Positions 50,901-62,500 of a stretch of DNA of 64,000 nt are shown here, in pieces. The position numbers were made by a program, and so were the translations under genes. The stretch is taken from positions 41,686,501 to 41,750,500 of the forward strand of contig JAMPIT010000230.1 in NCBI GenBank assembly GCA_026261815.1, in the 5' to 3' direction. The notes under the pieces were generated by a model. That model had not been told where the DNA came from. It saw only the letters and a list, made by a program, of their open reading frames with translations, and did no database searches. This stretch comes from Monarcha castaneiventris obscurior (taxonomy: Eukaryota; Chordata; Aves; Passeriformes; Monarchidae). Position 1 is the stretch's first letter; the number at the start of each line of letters is the position of its first letter.

Positions 50901-53418
50901 AGCACATTTGCCCTGTGCCATAGCCCAGGTCACAAGATCCCCTTCATCTCTGGGAAGAGAAGGGGATAAATGCATGTCTCATCTGTGGGAACTGATGCAA
51001 GGAAGGGGAAACTGTGAGACCTTGCTCCAGATATTGAGAAAGGAGGGGACAGAGAGCAGGCAGAGGAGTGGGCTGTGCAGCTTCATGCCTCCAGCTGAGT
51101 TGTGGTTTCTTTTCAGAATTCTCACATTCTACCTAGGAGATCCAAACAGGAATAAAGATGTGTATCTTGGGCTGCTTTGGCACAGCAGGATCAACCCAAT
51201 GGGAGCACACAACCCTCTCTTGCACTGTGCCACTGAGCTGTTGTGCACCCAGTAGTCATTTATTTGTGACTTCTGGGCAAACACACTCACTTAAGCAGTG
51301 CTAATGGGGCTGGGGAAACTCTAAACTGCCTTAGTCCTCTTCCAATGAACTTCTGCTTGTGCATCCTGCTGGGAATTAGCACTTGACATGGTCCCGTGCT
51401 GTGCCTGGCTGCCATAGGATGCCCAGTGTCCCACTCCCTGCTGGTTATTGCAAAATAAAGGCTCAGCTCCCAACTGCCTACTTTTCCAGGCTCTCTGTAC
51501 ATGCCTGCAGCTGGCCTGGTCACTGTTTCCTGGCATGCCTCTTGCATAGCCTTTGTGTCTCTGGAGCCTTGAATGGGAGCTTGTTCTGGCCTTTGGGAAG
51601 CACAGGCAGGAGCCCCTTGTTGGTCTTTGCTCTTTCCCCTCTTTGTGTGAGGAAAAGCACTTGGTTTGGTCACACTTTTTGGCTTCCATTGCCCACATGG
51701 CACGGTCTTCTCACTTAACCTCCTTTCTGTAACAGTTGCCAAACCAAACAGATACGGCTGATATTACTGTGCGTGCTTAGAAAAGGAAACATTGACTCAC
51801 TGAGTTTGTTACTCTTGCTTTATTTCAGTAGTACCCAAACTCAGCAAAGTTGCCAGGAAGTGTGGTTCTTGGTATGGTCACTCGGTAGAATCAAGATAGG
51901 AATTTTGGGTATGTCACATTGTTGATTTAAGGCAAAAAATTGTGTTTGGCAGCACAGGTCAGGTGGTCTATGCTGTTCTGGCCTTCTGTCCCTGAAGCAA
52001 CCAGTTGTGTTGGGGATTTTACAAGCCAAGGCCCTTCCCCAGACAGCACATGGTCCACATGACACTTGTGTCATAACATAACAACTGCCATCAAAATATG
52101 GAAATGGAAACTAGCAGGTAACAAAGCACAAGTATGCAGAGAAACACATGAGTAAGCCTAGTTTCAGCCTTCTCTTTATACTCAATGTATTTCTTTATGG
52201 CTTTGTTAATGTTTGCTTTGTTTCAAACAGAAAAGAACACGGGGTCACATCAGGGTCACTTCCTAACAATACCTTCGTACATAGGATAGGAAGGATGATC
52301 CATTTGATTCATTCCGATACCTACTTCAGCCATGCCAGTTTAGTTCTTTTGGGAGTGAAAGAAAGGAATGAGAAAGGAGATGTAATAATATGACCTAATC
52401 ACATTAGATTCAAAAGTTTGTAAGATTTTAATTACAACTTAATTTCATTGTAGTTCAGCTTGAATTATAACAAAAGCACTGATGTGTAACATCAATTTTT
52501 CTAAAGATTCAGTACTTTGGGTGATGTGTTTGCTTGAAACTTTGGCTGTACCTCTGCAGACAGAATTCTGAACAACCTTTGAAAGGGATGCTTAGTGAAT
52601 TCCCTATGTAGTTTGTATGTGGCTTTTTCTTTGATTGCTCTCCGATTAGCGTTGGAAAGACTACAGCCCCAGGCATGGTTGTTCTACTAAAGTGTCTGAG
52701 GCTTTCAATTAATTTTAGTTTAAAAAAGATTTTCTGTGAGTGCCAAGTATAACTCACTTATCCTAAGCAAAGAAAGTGGTACAAGGTATGTTCATCCAGC
52801 CAAGGATGCTGTAAGAGAGCTTAAAATAAAGTGGTGTCATCTTACATGTGTAGGGAACAGTGGGTTCTGAGAAGGGGTTGAGAGGTGTTCCTTGTGCTAA
52901 AATCACACTCCAGTACTAAAGCTTTTAGTAGCTCTTGCACATTAAAAGTATGTTTCGGTGCCAGAGAGTCAAGCATGCATAATTTTTGACTCCTTGGCCT
53001 GTGCCTAGTCTGTGTCTTGAAAGTCTTTCTGAAATGGTCTTATCTTTTTACTCTGCAACCTGGAGGGAAGATCTGGCAGAGGCTTTGGGGAGGGAAAATC
53101 ATGTGACATTGGAAACTCCCTCAGGGTCACAAGATTGGTTGAGATGCCAGCTGGAGCTGGACTGTACCACCAACTGTGTTGTAACTCCAGCCAGAGAAAA
53201 TTGCTCTCTGAGGTTTGCTTAGTAGTTTTGTAACATATAACTGAAGAAATAACTGAAATGGAAAGTGAAAACTAGAAGAAGATATTAAGGAGATTCCTGG
53301 AAAAGGATTGGCCTTGGAATTCATTGACTCAACAGGACCTAAAATGCCAAAACACCTCTCTACTTCTCTTTTGAGCTGATTAAGATTTTCATTTTATTTT
53401 TGACTTTTACAATTGCAG
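44258..53418 (+). other. FYCO1: FYCO1 intron 1 (9.2 kb if the exon 1 donor is right)
   Basis: Begins in the CpG island and then becomes AT-rich, ending in TTTTTGACTTTTACAATTGCAG. I found no nested gene; in particular there is no chemokine-receptor frame, although human FYCO1 carries CXCR6 in an intron. Low-complexity patches include a T/G-rich run at about 46217-46276 and TA-rich sequence near 45690. A DR5-type motif at 52242-52258 is described in the findings. Confidence 0.55.
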
Positions 53419-53595
53419 GTGTCACAGAGAAGAATAATCAGCATCAACCCAATGGTCATCGAGGATATGAACTCTGCTGTTTTTATCTAGATGGATGAAA
53501 AGGTTAACAGCCCAGAAGGGGAGTTCCTTTTGTTTCCAAGATGGCAGCAACTAGTGGCGAAAGCCAGCTGCAGCGGATTATCAGAGACTTGCAAG
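53419..53595 (+). other. FYCO1: FYCO1 exon 2, with start codon
   Basis: Acceptor TTTTACAATTGCAG ends at 53418 and donor CAAG/GTACAG follows 53595. The exon carries a 122-nt leader and 55 coding nucleotides from the ATG at 53541, which has A at -3 and G at +4. It encodes the conserved FYCO1 N-terminus with [12 protein letters not shown]. The leader contains several out-of-frame ATGs (see findings). Confidence 0.88.
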
Positions 53596-56500
53596 GTACA
53601 GTGCCATGCTGACAGACACATTCTGGAGGCTGGACTGCATCCTCTGGGTTTTAGGTAACAGAGAGTAGGAGTTGTGTTTTCAATCGTGTAACTCTTTCCA
53701 GCAGCAATTGTAGCAACATTATTCAAGGTGGGCAATGTGGTGGATTTTTTTTGTGAGAAAAGTGTTGTACCTTCTGCAGGACCCTGAATTCTTAAATCCT
53801 ACAAATTTAAACATACAAGAGAAGAAATAGGTTTTCCAATTCAAAGAAAGGTGTGTGTGGGGTGTGCATTGTGAGCTTGTACTTCATCGGCATGCAGAGA
53901 GTTACAAGACTTCATGTGAAGTAAGGAGAAAAGGCCTAAAACTTGATGGGAAGCTGGTGTGGAGTTGATGCTAATGTGGGAAGGGAAAAACCCTGGAGGC
54001 CAGACCTAGCTGGGAAGGGAGACTCAGAGGAAGAGTGCTGGAGAATTACACCTGCTGTTCTTGCTGCAGTGGAGCCTAACTTGTCTTCCACTAGAAGTAG
54101 CCAATCTCATTTTCAACAGTTCTGCTGCAGGCAGAATTGCCATCAGATTCCTGTTTTCCTGTTCTCTTTCTGTCCTAATCAGCTGCCTATACCAAGATTC
54201 AGATATTTTTAATTTTTATTAAGTATAAGGTATATGCACCAAAGCTGAGAATCTAGATCTTCCTGTAACATAAAAAAGGAGATGTATGTGCTAGCTGACA
54301 AGAAGAAATTTTAATTTGGAAAGGGTTATCGAGTGGGACTGGGAGCTAAACCTCACTCAGTCACCTGAAATAAGTATAAAACCAAGATTGAAAGCAAGCT
54401 CAAAATCAGTAATTTCTGATGTTGAGAAGTACATCCTTTTGGGGCTAGAGTGGCCAGGGGGACACAAAGTATTTTGACTTGAGATTTCCTCACCCGCTAT
54501 GGGTGTATGTTTTAGGGAAGAGTTGCTGTATGCTTATTTTTTATGTAAATTATTTTTTTCATTTGTGTTTGTAACTAGCACAAGCTGAACCTTCCTGAAT
54601 AAAGCGTGGAGAAGATAAATGTGCTGACTGAACGACTGTTCTCGTGTTACTGATCCCCTTTAGCAGATTACATGCTTTGTCCTTTCTAATCAGAATTCTG
54701 TTTGTCCTGTGGCAATACCTTAATGTGCACATGAGACAGCAAAAAGTCATTTCTCTTCCCTCTGCTGAGGTAGCAATTAGCAATTGTCTGTTAGCAGGTT
54801 TTGTTAAGTGTCAGAAGTACTAAGTGTCTTTTTAAGAAGAAATAATCCATACAACAAATTGACACAGCTTGAACTCCTGTTTTCGTATAGGTGGTCTTAA
54901 ATTGGAAGCGTATCAGTTGTTTTTTTGTACTGTCGTTAAGACATTTCAGCTAAAAGGAAATGAGTCCGCATGCATAATGTCCATGAAGAAAGCATTTATT
55001 TATTGCTTATGGATTCAGTGTTGTATATCCTTTGCATTAGTTAACTATTTTGGTGTCTTGTTTTAAAGATGCAGTGACTGAATTAAGTAAAGAATTTAAA
55101 GAAGGAGGTGAACCGATCACAGATGACAGTGTCAACTTGCAAAAATTCTCCTACAAGCTTGAGTACCTTTTACAGGTAAAAAGTGATTTGTGTCATTTAT
55201 AATCCACCAGCAAAGCTCGGCCTTGTTTTCTCTTACTGCCTCTTCAGTATGTGGGGTCTAACTCAAATAATCATAAAACCCAGATGAGTCTCTCTTTGTA
55301 TTTCTTTTTTTGTTGTGTGTGATAAGTGGACTGAAATGTCTGCTGCCTATTATACTTATTTCAGCTGAAAATAAATAAATGTAATTACAAGGCAGTGCTG
55401 GCAGTTTGATTGAGGAATGTAAGGCATCTCTGTATTGATCTGAAAGATCTGAGCTTGATTTTAAAGATCTGTCTTGCAAAATTATCCTGAAAAAATGGTG
55501 GTAATGAGATCTTGACATTTTATTGCAAAATAAATGCTAGTAAGCTGTTCATGGTGCAAATGTAGTGGTGTGAGTAATTGATAGAATTTCAGCAATTTCA
55601 CTTTGGAAATTTTTTTTTTTGTTGTATGAAAGGCTTAATAGAAAAAGCTGATTTTTAATCTGGAATGTTGCGTTTTGTCCACCCTTAAAATATAAGTAAA
55701 AGAAGACACTGCTGGGCAAACTGAAATTCAGTTTTCGTAGTATGGTGTCCACATATTCTGTAATCATGTCAGTGATTGCACCAAAGACATGCTAATCTAG
55801 CCTTAATCTAGGCAAAGGAGTTTTAGTGGGGTTGCAGAGGCTCCAGCAGAAACTGAAAAATGTTTTGGGATTTGAGTGGTCCAAGTTGCAGTCCATACCC
55901 TTGCTGCATTGCTGCTCTGAATATGATTTATCTAGAGCAGGTTTTTCTGGTACATGCACGTGTGCTACTGGCACACTTACTTAATTGCAGGTCTCTCAGC
56001 AACTGGCTGTTAGTGCTTTGCTCTTGAACAGCTGTGGAATCTGCTGCAAATCTTTGTTTCACCAGTTCTGAGTGGATGTCTGTATTTTAAAGAGACCCAG
56101 AACATTATTATCTCTTACTGTCAGTAAAGTAGCTTTTGTAACTGCTGGATTGCATCAGTACAGTGCAGTGTCTCTTTCCTTTGTCAATACATTGGCTATA
56201 GCTAAGAGGACTCATGAAAGCACATGCTGCTGGGAGAGGAACAGAATTTCAAATAGCTATATATAAGTATATTTCTACTTAAATTTTGCTCATTGTATTT
56301 TGTTTTCCTGGTTTAAGTTTGACCAGAAGGAAAAAAGCACATTGCTGGGGAACAGAAAAGACTACTGGGATTATTTCTGCGACTGCCTGGCAAAAATCAA
56401 AGGAGCTAATGATGGAATCCGCTTTGTCAAGTCTATTACAGAAGTAAGTATGTCAGTTAAGCATCAGAATATGTGGTTTTTGTTTTGCCATGTCTTTTCA

Positions 56501-59500
56501 GAGAGCAGTAGCAACAAACAGAAAAAAAATACACTGCTTTTAACATACAGCAAAAAAACCTTAGGGATTTTTTTTTCTAATTCTCTCTAGTAAAGTGTAA
56601 AAATGCAAGATTTCCTTTTTTACTAGCACTAAATTATGTAGGATTAGAAAACCTGACTCCTGTTTCAAAGACCACTCACACAAGTGAGTGGACCCATTTG
56701 TCTCTGGTTGTGCCCTGCCTTTTGATTAACTTAGTGCCATTTTCTCTGAAAAGAAATGAGAAATTAAGTCAAGGGTAGAGCATGCCATTTTCAGCACAGC
56801 TTACAGCAGAATTTGACTCTTAAGTGGAAGATGAAAGGTTCACCATATTTGACTTTTCTTAAGACTTTTTTAACTGGTCCATAAAGTTGACTGACTGAAA
56901 GCAGCAGTTTCATCTTCTGTCTCATCTCTGTTCCCCTGTGTGAAATAGCATGATAAAATGGCTAGGGATGGTTGTCGTTATTCCCTTGGGTAAGCTGTCA
57001 GGAACAGCACAAAAAGCCTTGTTCCTGTTAGATTCAGATAGTAATAAAAACCATGTTATATCTTCAGCTTAATGTGTGGGTGAAATAAAAGCTGTGAGAA
57101 GCTTTGTGTGTTGATCCTGTCTGAGTCTTTAGAATCGTTTGAAGAAGATTTTCCCTGTGGGTGGAAGAGGCTGTGGTGTGGTGGTGCTGGCCAGCGTTGT
57201 CCTCGTGCTCACTTCTATTATCTGTGAGCAGTGCTAACTTGGATTGGCAAGTTACTATTTACAGCAGATTTTCCTGTTCTCTTGGGAATTCTTCCACAGC
57301 AGCTCTAGATAAAGTTGTTTTGATCCATCTGAAAGAGAGCCATGATACTGCAGCAGAGGCAGGTTCTGGTCTCCTTACCTTTCTTTCTTCTCTTTGCAAC
57401 TTTCACAGTATTGAATTTTGCTGTTCCAAGGTGAACAATCCGAGGAAGGGCTCCAGTTTGTTTTACCAGTGGGAAGGGAAGGAGGGGAGAGGCACAGAAA
57501 TTTGGCTTGGATTTCCCACTGCAGGACAACCGGAGAAGTAAGGGCAGTAGCCGCTGCTGCAGGAAAAATCCTCTGACTACAGATAGTGGCCCCTAAACTC
57601 TCAGTAGCAGGAGCCACTCTTATACCTCTGCAAAGGTGGCTGTGCTGTGGTCTTCAACAGTCTGTTGCCTGTGGTATCACCTGCGTATTGCCACATGTAA
57701 AGACTACTCAACTTTTTCCTTCTTCAGTACATCTGGCTGTTAAATTGTTAGCAAAATATCAGAAATTATAGTTTGGAAGCAGGATATGTTCTACTTCAAT
57801 TTATGTGCAGCCATACAAATTAGCTTGTGGAGGGCTTCTTTAATCTTTGTTAACTTGTGGTTTAGGAAAATAAACTCTTAAAAGAGGAATCAGTGATCGG
57901 GTTCAGGTAACTGAGCTGGCAGACTTGGGCCCAGAAATTAAATGATACATGGCACAAATATATGTTTGTTATTCCCCTTCATTACAGGTAGAAATCAGCA
58001 GCAAATTTTTGAACCTGGCTGGATAGAACACAAAGGTTTCCAAATGTTCTTTATTTGCTCACTGGACAATATTAGTTGACCTTCAAAGGTGGAGGTGAAC
58101 AGAAAAGAAGGAGTAATAGTTAATTTTAAGGATGGTCAAACATTGGACAGCATAATGCCTCTTTGCTCTGCCTGCAGTGCTTCTAATGTTGGGGTGCACG
58201 ATATGCCAGAGAGGTGGAGCAAGGAAGCAAATAAGAACGCCCTGGAAACTGTTAGCTGTTAATTAAGCAGAGGGCCTGTTCTTGAGGGCAGTAGGTGAGC
58301 AGTGAGTTCTGGTCATTCTTCTACCCCTTTCAAAAGGTGATTACACTAAATACACGTCTTTCCAAGTCTTCACAGCCATACACTGCACCTTTGCTACAGT
58401 GTTTGCTGTCAACATGGAACTACTGTCAATACCAGACACTCTCTCTCCCTGATTCCTAGCAGGGCTCCAACAGGCAGTGGCATGCTTTTGCTTCCTAGTA
58501 AAATAGTCTTTAGCTGCTTGTAACTCCATATATGTAAATATTTTCCTCTACTTCTCATTATGTACATTTGTTCTGGTCTCTCCATATTGCTTAATGAAGG
58601 CATTGCAATTTAAATTGAAAGAACAATGGGAGTAAGGGTAGGATTAATTCTGTGGCTTTCAGGGTTTGGGGGGTTTTTTGACAGTTCTTAAGATATTCAC
58701 TAAATATGCCTAGTTAGGAAAAAACACTTGTAAGCTTCTGTGCACAGAGTAGGAATAGCATCTCCCTGAAGACATGTTCAGATGTCTGCAGGGTGAATGA
58801 GGGTGAAAACCAGTTGCTAAATTAAATTTGCTGTTTGTGGGGTACTTAGTGTTTAGGGACCATGGTATTTTGCACTTTGTATGCTATAGAATTCAAACCA
58901 AAAATAAATAAAAAGTGTTGGTTTCTTTCACATTTCATTCAAGTTACGTTTATAAAGGAACATTTTTGTATGTAGTGGGTTACTGAGCTAAATGAAGAAC
59001 CTGTGTTACTCAGAGCAGAAGCCCAGTAACAGCAAAACAAGGAAGCTAAGGGTATTGCTCTCACTTCACCACAGTGGAATACTGGTCAGCAGGAGAGAAA
59101 GCTTGTGTGGCATTTGAGCCTTCTTTCACACTAACTTTCCAAGCAAAGTTTACAGTAACCTTGTGCCTCAGCCTCTCCATTATTTGTCTTGGCATCTATT
59201 TTAAATCATAAACGTATTTGCTTTGTTAGCTGGATGAGCAGTTTGGCGAGAAATTCTTTCATCATGGTCCTTTTCCATTCCTAAATTGATTACTGACTTT
59301 GATAGAAAGAAGAAATGAAACACAACTATTCAGTGTTTCACTGTTTTGTGGGGCAGAAAATGGTTCAGATGTAAAAATAAAACATCAATTCCCCAAGTCA
59401 ATAGCTATAACAAAATTCAGTGCTGAGCTTTGTGATCGCCCTTATGTTGATTTAACAGCTGTCTTCATAAAAAGATCCATTAAATTTTGGTCATGCAGCT

Positions 59501-62500
59501 GCTCTTGGTCTGAAAAAAGAATTAGATTTTAATCAACTTAATGGCTAAGTATTAAGAAAGGCTTTTTGCGTTGTCTGGGGTTGCTGTGTCCATGGGGATG
59601 TGTATTTCTATATGTGTACATCTTTGTTCTATGACTAAATCTGTCCTAAAGCTCTTCCAGCTGTGGCCATACACATCTTAAGTAACTGAAGCAGTCACTT
59701 CTGCCTTTGCTGGGCGCATTGAGATTTGCCTTACATTGTGAATTGTCCTTAGCCTAGTCTGGACTCAGGTACTCAATGTATTAGATGGTTCATTGGTTGG
59801 TCCTGTGATGCCTTTTATATTATTATAAAGTGGACAACAGTCAGCTGTAGAAACAAATTCATCATTCTAAAAAGATTCCACCCAATGACAGCCTTAGGAA
59901 AAGGTGTTTCTCAGTGGCAGTTCTTACTGGTTTCCATTACAACTTTTTCCTTTACAGTGGCTTATTGTATTTTGTGTTGCTGTGCAGGCTTTTCTGGCCA
60001 TGTCTCTCTACATTATTACAAATTACATTTAGACTTTTCTTTTCTTGTGGTTTCTCCCCTCCAGCTACGAACCTCTCTTGGAAAAGGAAGAGCATTTCTT
60101 CGTTACTCCCTGGTTCACCAAAGGCTAGCAGACACCTTGCAGCAATGTTTTATGAACACCAAAGTGACCAGGTGAATAGCATAGTGCTTTTTTAACTAGT
60201 GGGTGTTTGCTCAGTGTGATCAAGCAACATCACCTAGTAGCTATTGAAATAAATTGAAACACTTCCAAATGTTTGGCTTAGAAAGCTGGTAATAGGATAT
60301 GAAGGATCATAGACCTTTTGGCCTGGGTCACTGGTTCATGCCTATCTTGGGCTTGTAAAGATTGAAAGTTATTACAGCTAAATATATGTGGAGTGGGTTG
60401 TGCTGATGTTTCTGTATGTCAGTTTCAAAGGGGATGTGTTTATAAGTATTGAAGATCCTGGGTTTGATGCGCTATTCATCATGAGAGAGGTTTAATTTGG
60501 ATGTGTTGCACAAAGCCCCAGAAAGCATTTGCATATATCTCTGGATGGTCACACAGAGGAACAGCTTGCCCTTGGCCAAGAAACTCCAAAGATAGTTTGT
60601 ATTTGGTTGGAGGGACACTACTAGGGCTCTAAGAAAAAGCCAGCTATTTTCACAATGTATTTAACTCTGCATGTTGCTTTCTGTTCTGCATTTTTGATGT
60701 ATTAAATGTGTGCTTTAGGTATTTACTGTGTGATTATCCAGTGTATAGCAAATATTTTGTATTGTCAGTGATTTGCCCAAGGACTAGAGGAAAAAATATT
60801 TTGTGCAAGGACTCTTACAGAGATATTTATGTGGAATTAAATAAAGGTGTTTAATTTCATTGACATTGAAGAGATAGGATATTGTTTGGTGGGTCTGGTT
60901 GTTTTCATTTGTGTTTAGAATACTGTATCATCATTTTTCTGAGGTGGAGGGAATAATGATGTAGGGGTTTTTTGTAAGAGAAACTGCTACTTCTCTTTTC
61001 CTTATGAATGACTATTACTTCTTTTTCGTTTGTTTGTTTTTAAGTGACTGGTACTATGCAAGAAGTCCATTTCTGAATTCCAAAATGAGTTCTGACATTG
61101 TGGGTCAACTGTATGAGCTCACTGATGTTCAGTTTGACTTGGCATCAAGAGGCTATGATTTAGATGTTGCTTGGCCGGCATTTGCCAGGTAAGATGGAGC
61201 CACGTTGTGATTTTGTATTAACAAGAACGTAAAACACCTGCTTGCTGAAGAATCTGTAAAAGCTTCTGCTTTTGAAGGTAGGAATATTTGTGTTTGAGCA
61301 TGTTTTTCATGTAATTAGTCCATGACCAAATTGGCCTGTTTCTCCTTCAGTTTACTAAGTACCAGCGATCAGAGATGATGCTGTGGGATACAGCACTTAC
61401 AGTAACTGCAGTTTAGGCCCAAATCCCAAGCTATTCTCATCTATAGAGGCAAAAAAAGAAATCTTCTTAGCTTCCTCTGTTTCAGGAGCTGAGACTGCAC
61501 AGCCAAGCAGTATGCTTCACTTGCAGCAATGGTGATCCCACCTGAAATTGGGGTATAACAAAATCTACCGGGTCTGGTCCAAATCCGTTTGTATCAATGG
61601 GAGTTTTCTAGGGCCCTTTGCTGCCACCATCTGGTTGAGCCCGCCACCACACAGCAATACAATTCCTTAGAGCAAGGCTGCGTTGGCTCTTGAGGATGTG
61701 AGAAGTGACAGCTACCAGCCCCATCACCTTTCATAGATGCCTTGGATAGTCTTATCTTATTTTTCATCAGTTTCAGTGGTTGTTGGCTGAGAAAGCAGGT
61801 GCAGTTATGTCCTTTTTTATGAGGTAGTTACCACTAGATAAATCTTACATATACAAGTAGAAAGACACAGATATATGTGCTTAGACTTACCTTATATGTT
61901 GTTTCTCTATGTGATCAACAGGAGGACTCTGTCCTCACTTGGATCTTCAGCATATTTATGGAAGCCCCCAAGTCGCAGTTCCAGCATGAGCAGTTTAGTG
62001 AGCAACTATTTGCAGGTAAGCAAATTGCAAATAAATGTTTATATGTCATGATAGGTCTCTGGTTGGCAGAGTTCCAGAGAGCTTAGTAGTTTTATGATGG
62101 TCATGAGTCTTAAAATGCTGAACTGCTAAAAGCATACTTAGTTAAAAGTAAAGGGAATTGTCTGTCAGCTGCTTCAACTTAACATGCAAATCTTGTAAAA
62201 GAAAAAAAATATGTTCAGAAGATAGGTATGTACTACCTATCTTCTGTGTAATACCTATCAGCAGATAGGTATGTTTTCATCTATATTTTGGGAAAACAAG
62301 CCGCATGTACTGGAAGTTGATATCTTGTAGTGCTATGAAGGCAACACACAATGTCACTGTACATTAAGAACCTGAATTGTTCTCATTTCAATGTGCTATT
62401 TAAGTGCATGTTTAATACTACTTAAACTTTCTGATTTTCCCCTTCTGTTCATTTAGGCACAAGAGTTTCCTTCCAGTCCTGACGTAAATAACTCACTGAA

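Larger units (their letters stand above)
53596..62456 (+). other. FYCO1: FYCO1 introns 2-7 (interrupted by exons 3-7)
   Basis: The introns are 53596-55068, 55176-56317, 56444-60064, 60172-61044, 61189-61921 and 62016-62456, all GT-AG. They are AT-rich with no nested gene, recognisable transposon or RNA gene that I could identify. Intron 4, the longest at 3.6 kb, contains only short unrecognised open frames such as 57161-57541. Intron 7 contains the paired inverted repeats at 62217-62272. Confidence 0.75.

Noticed and set aside
61621..61634. CTCF-like motif on the minus strand (CCAGATGGTGGCAG) in FYCO1 intron 6
   Set aside because: Two mismatches to the core; a hit of this quality is expected by chance in a window this size. 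Occupancy data would be needed.
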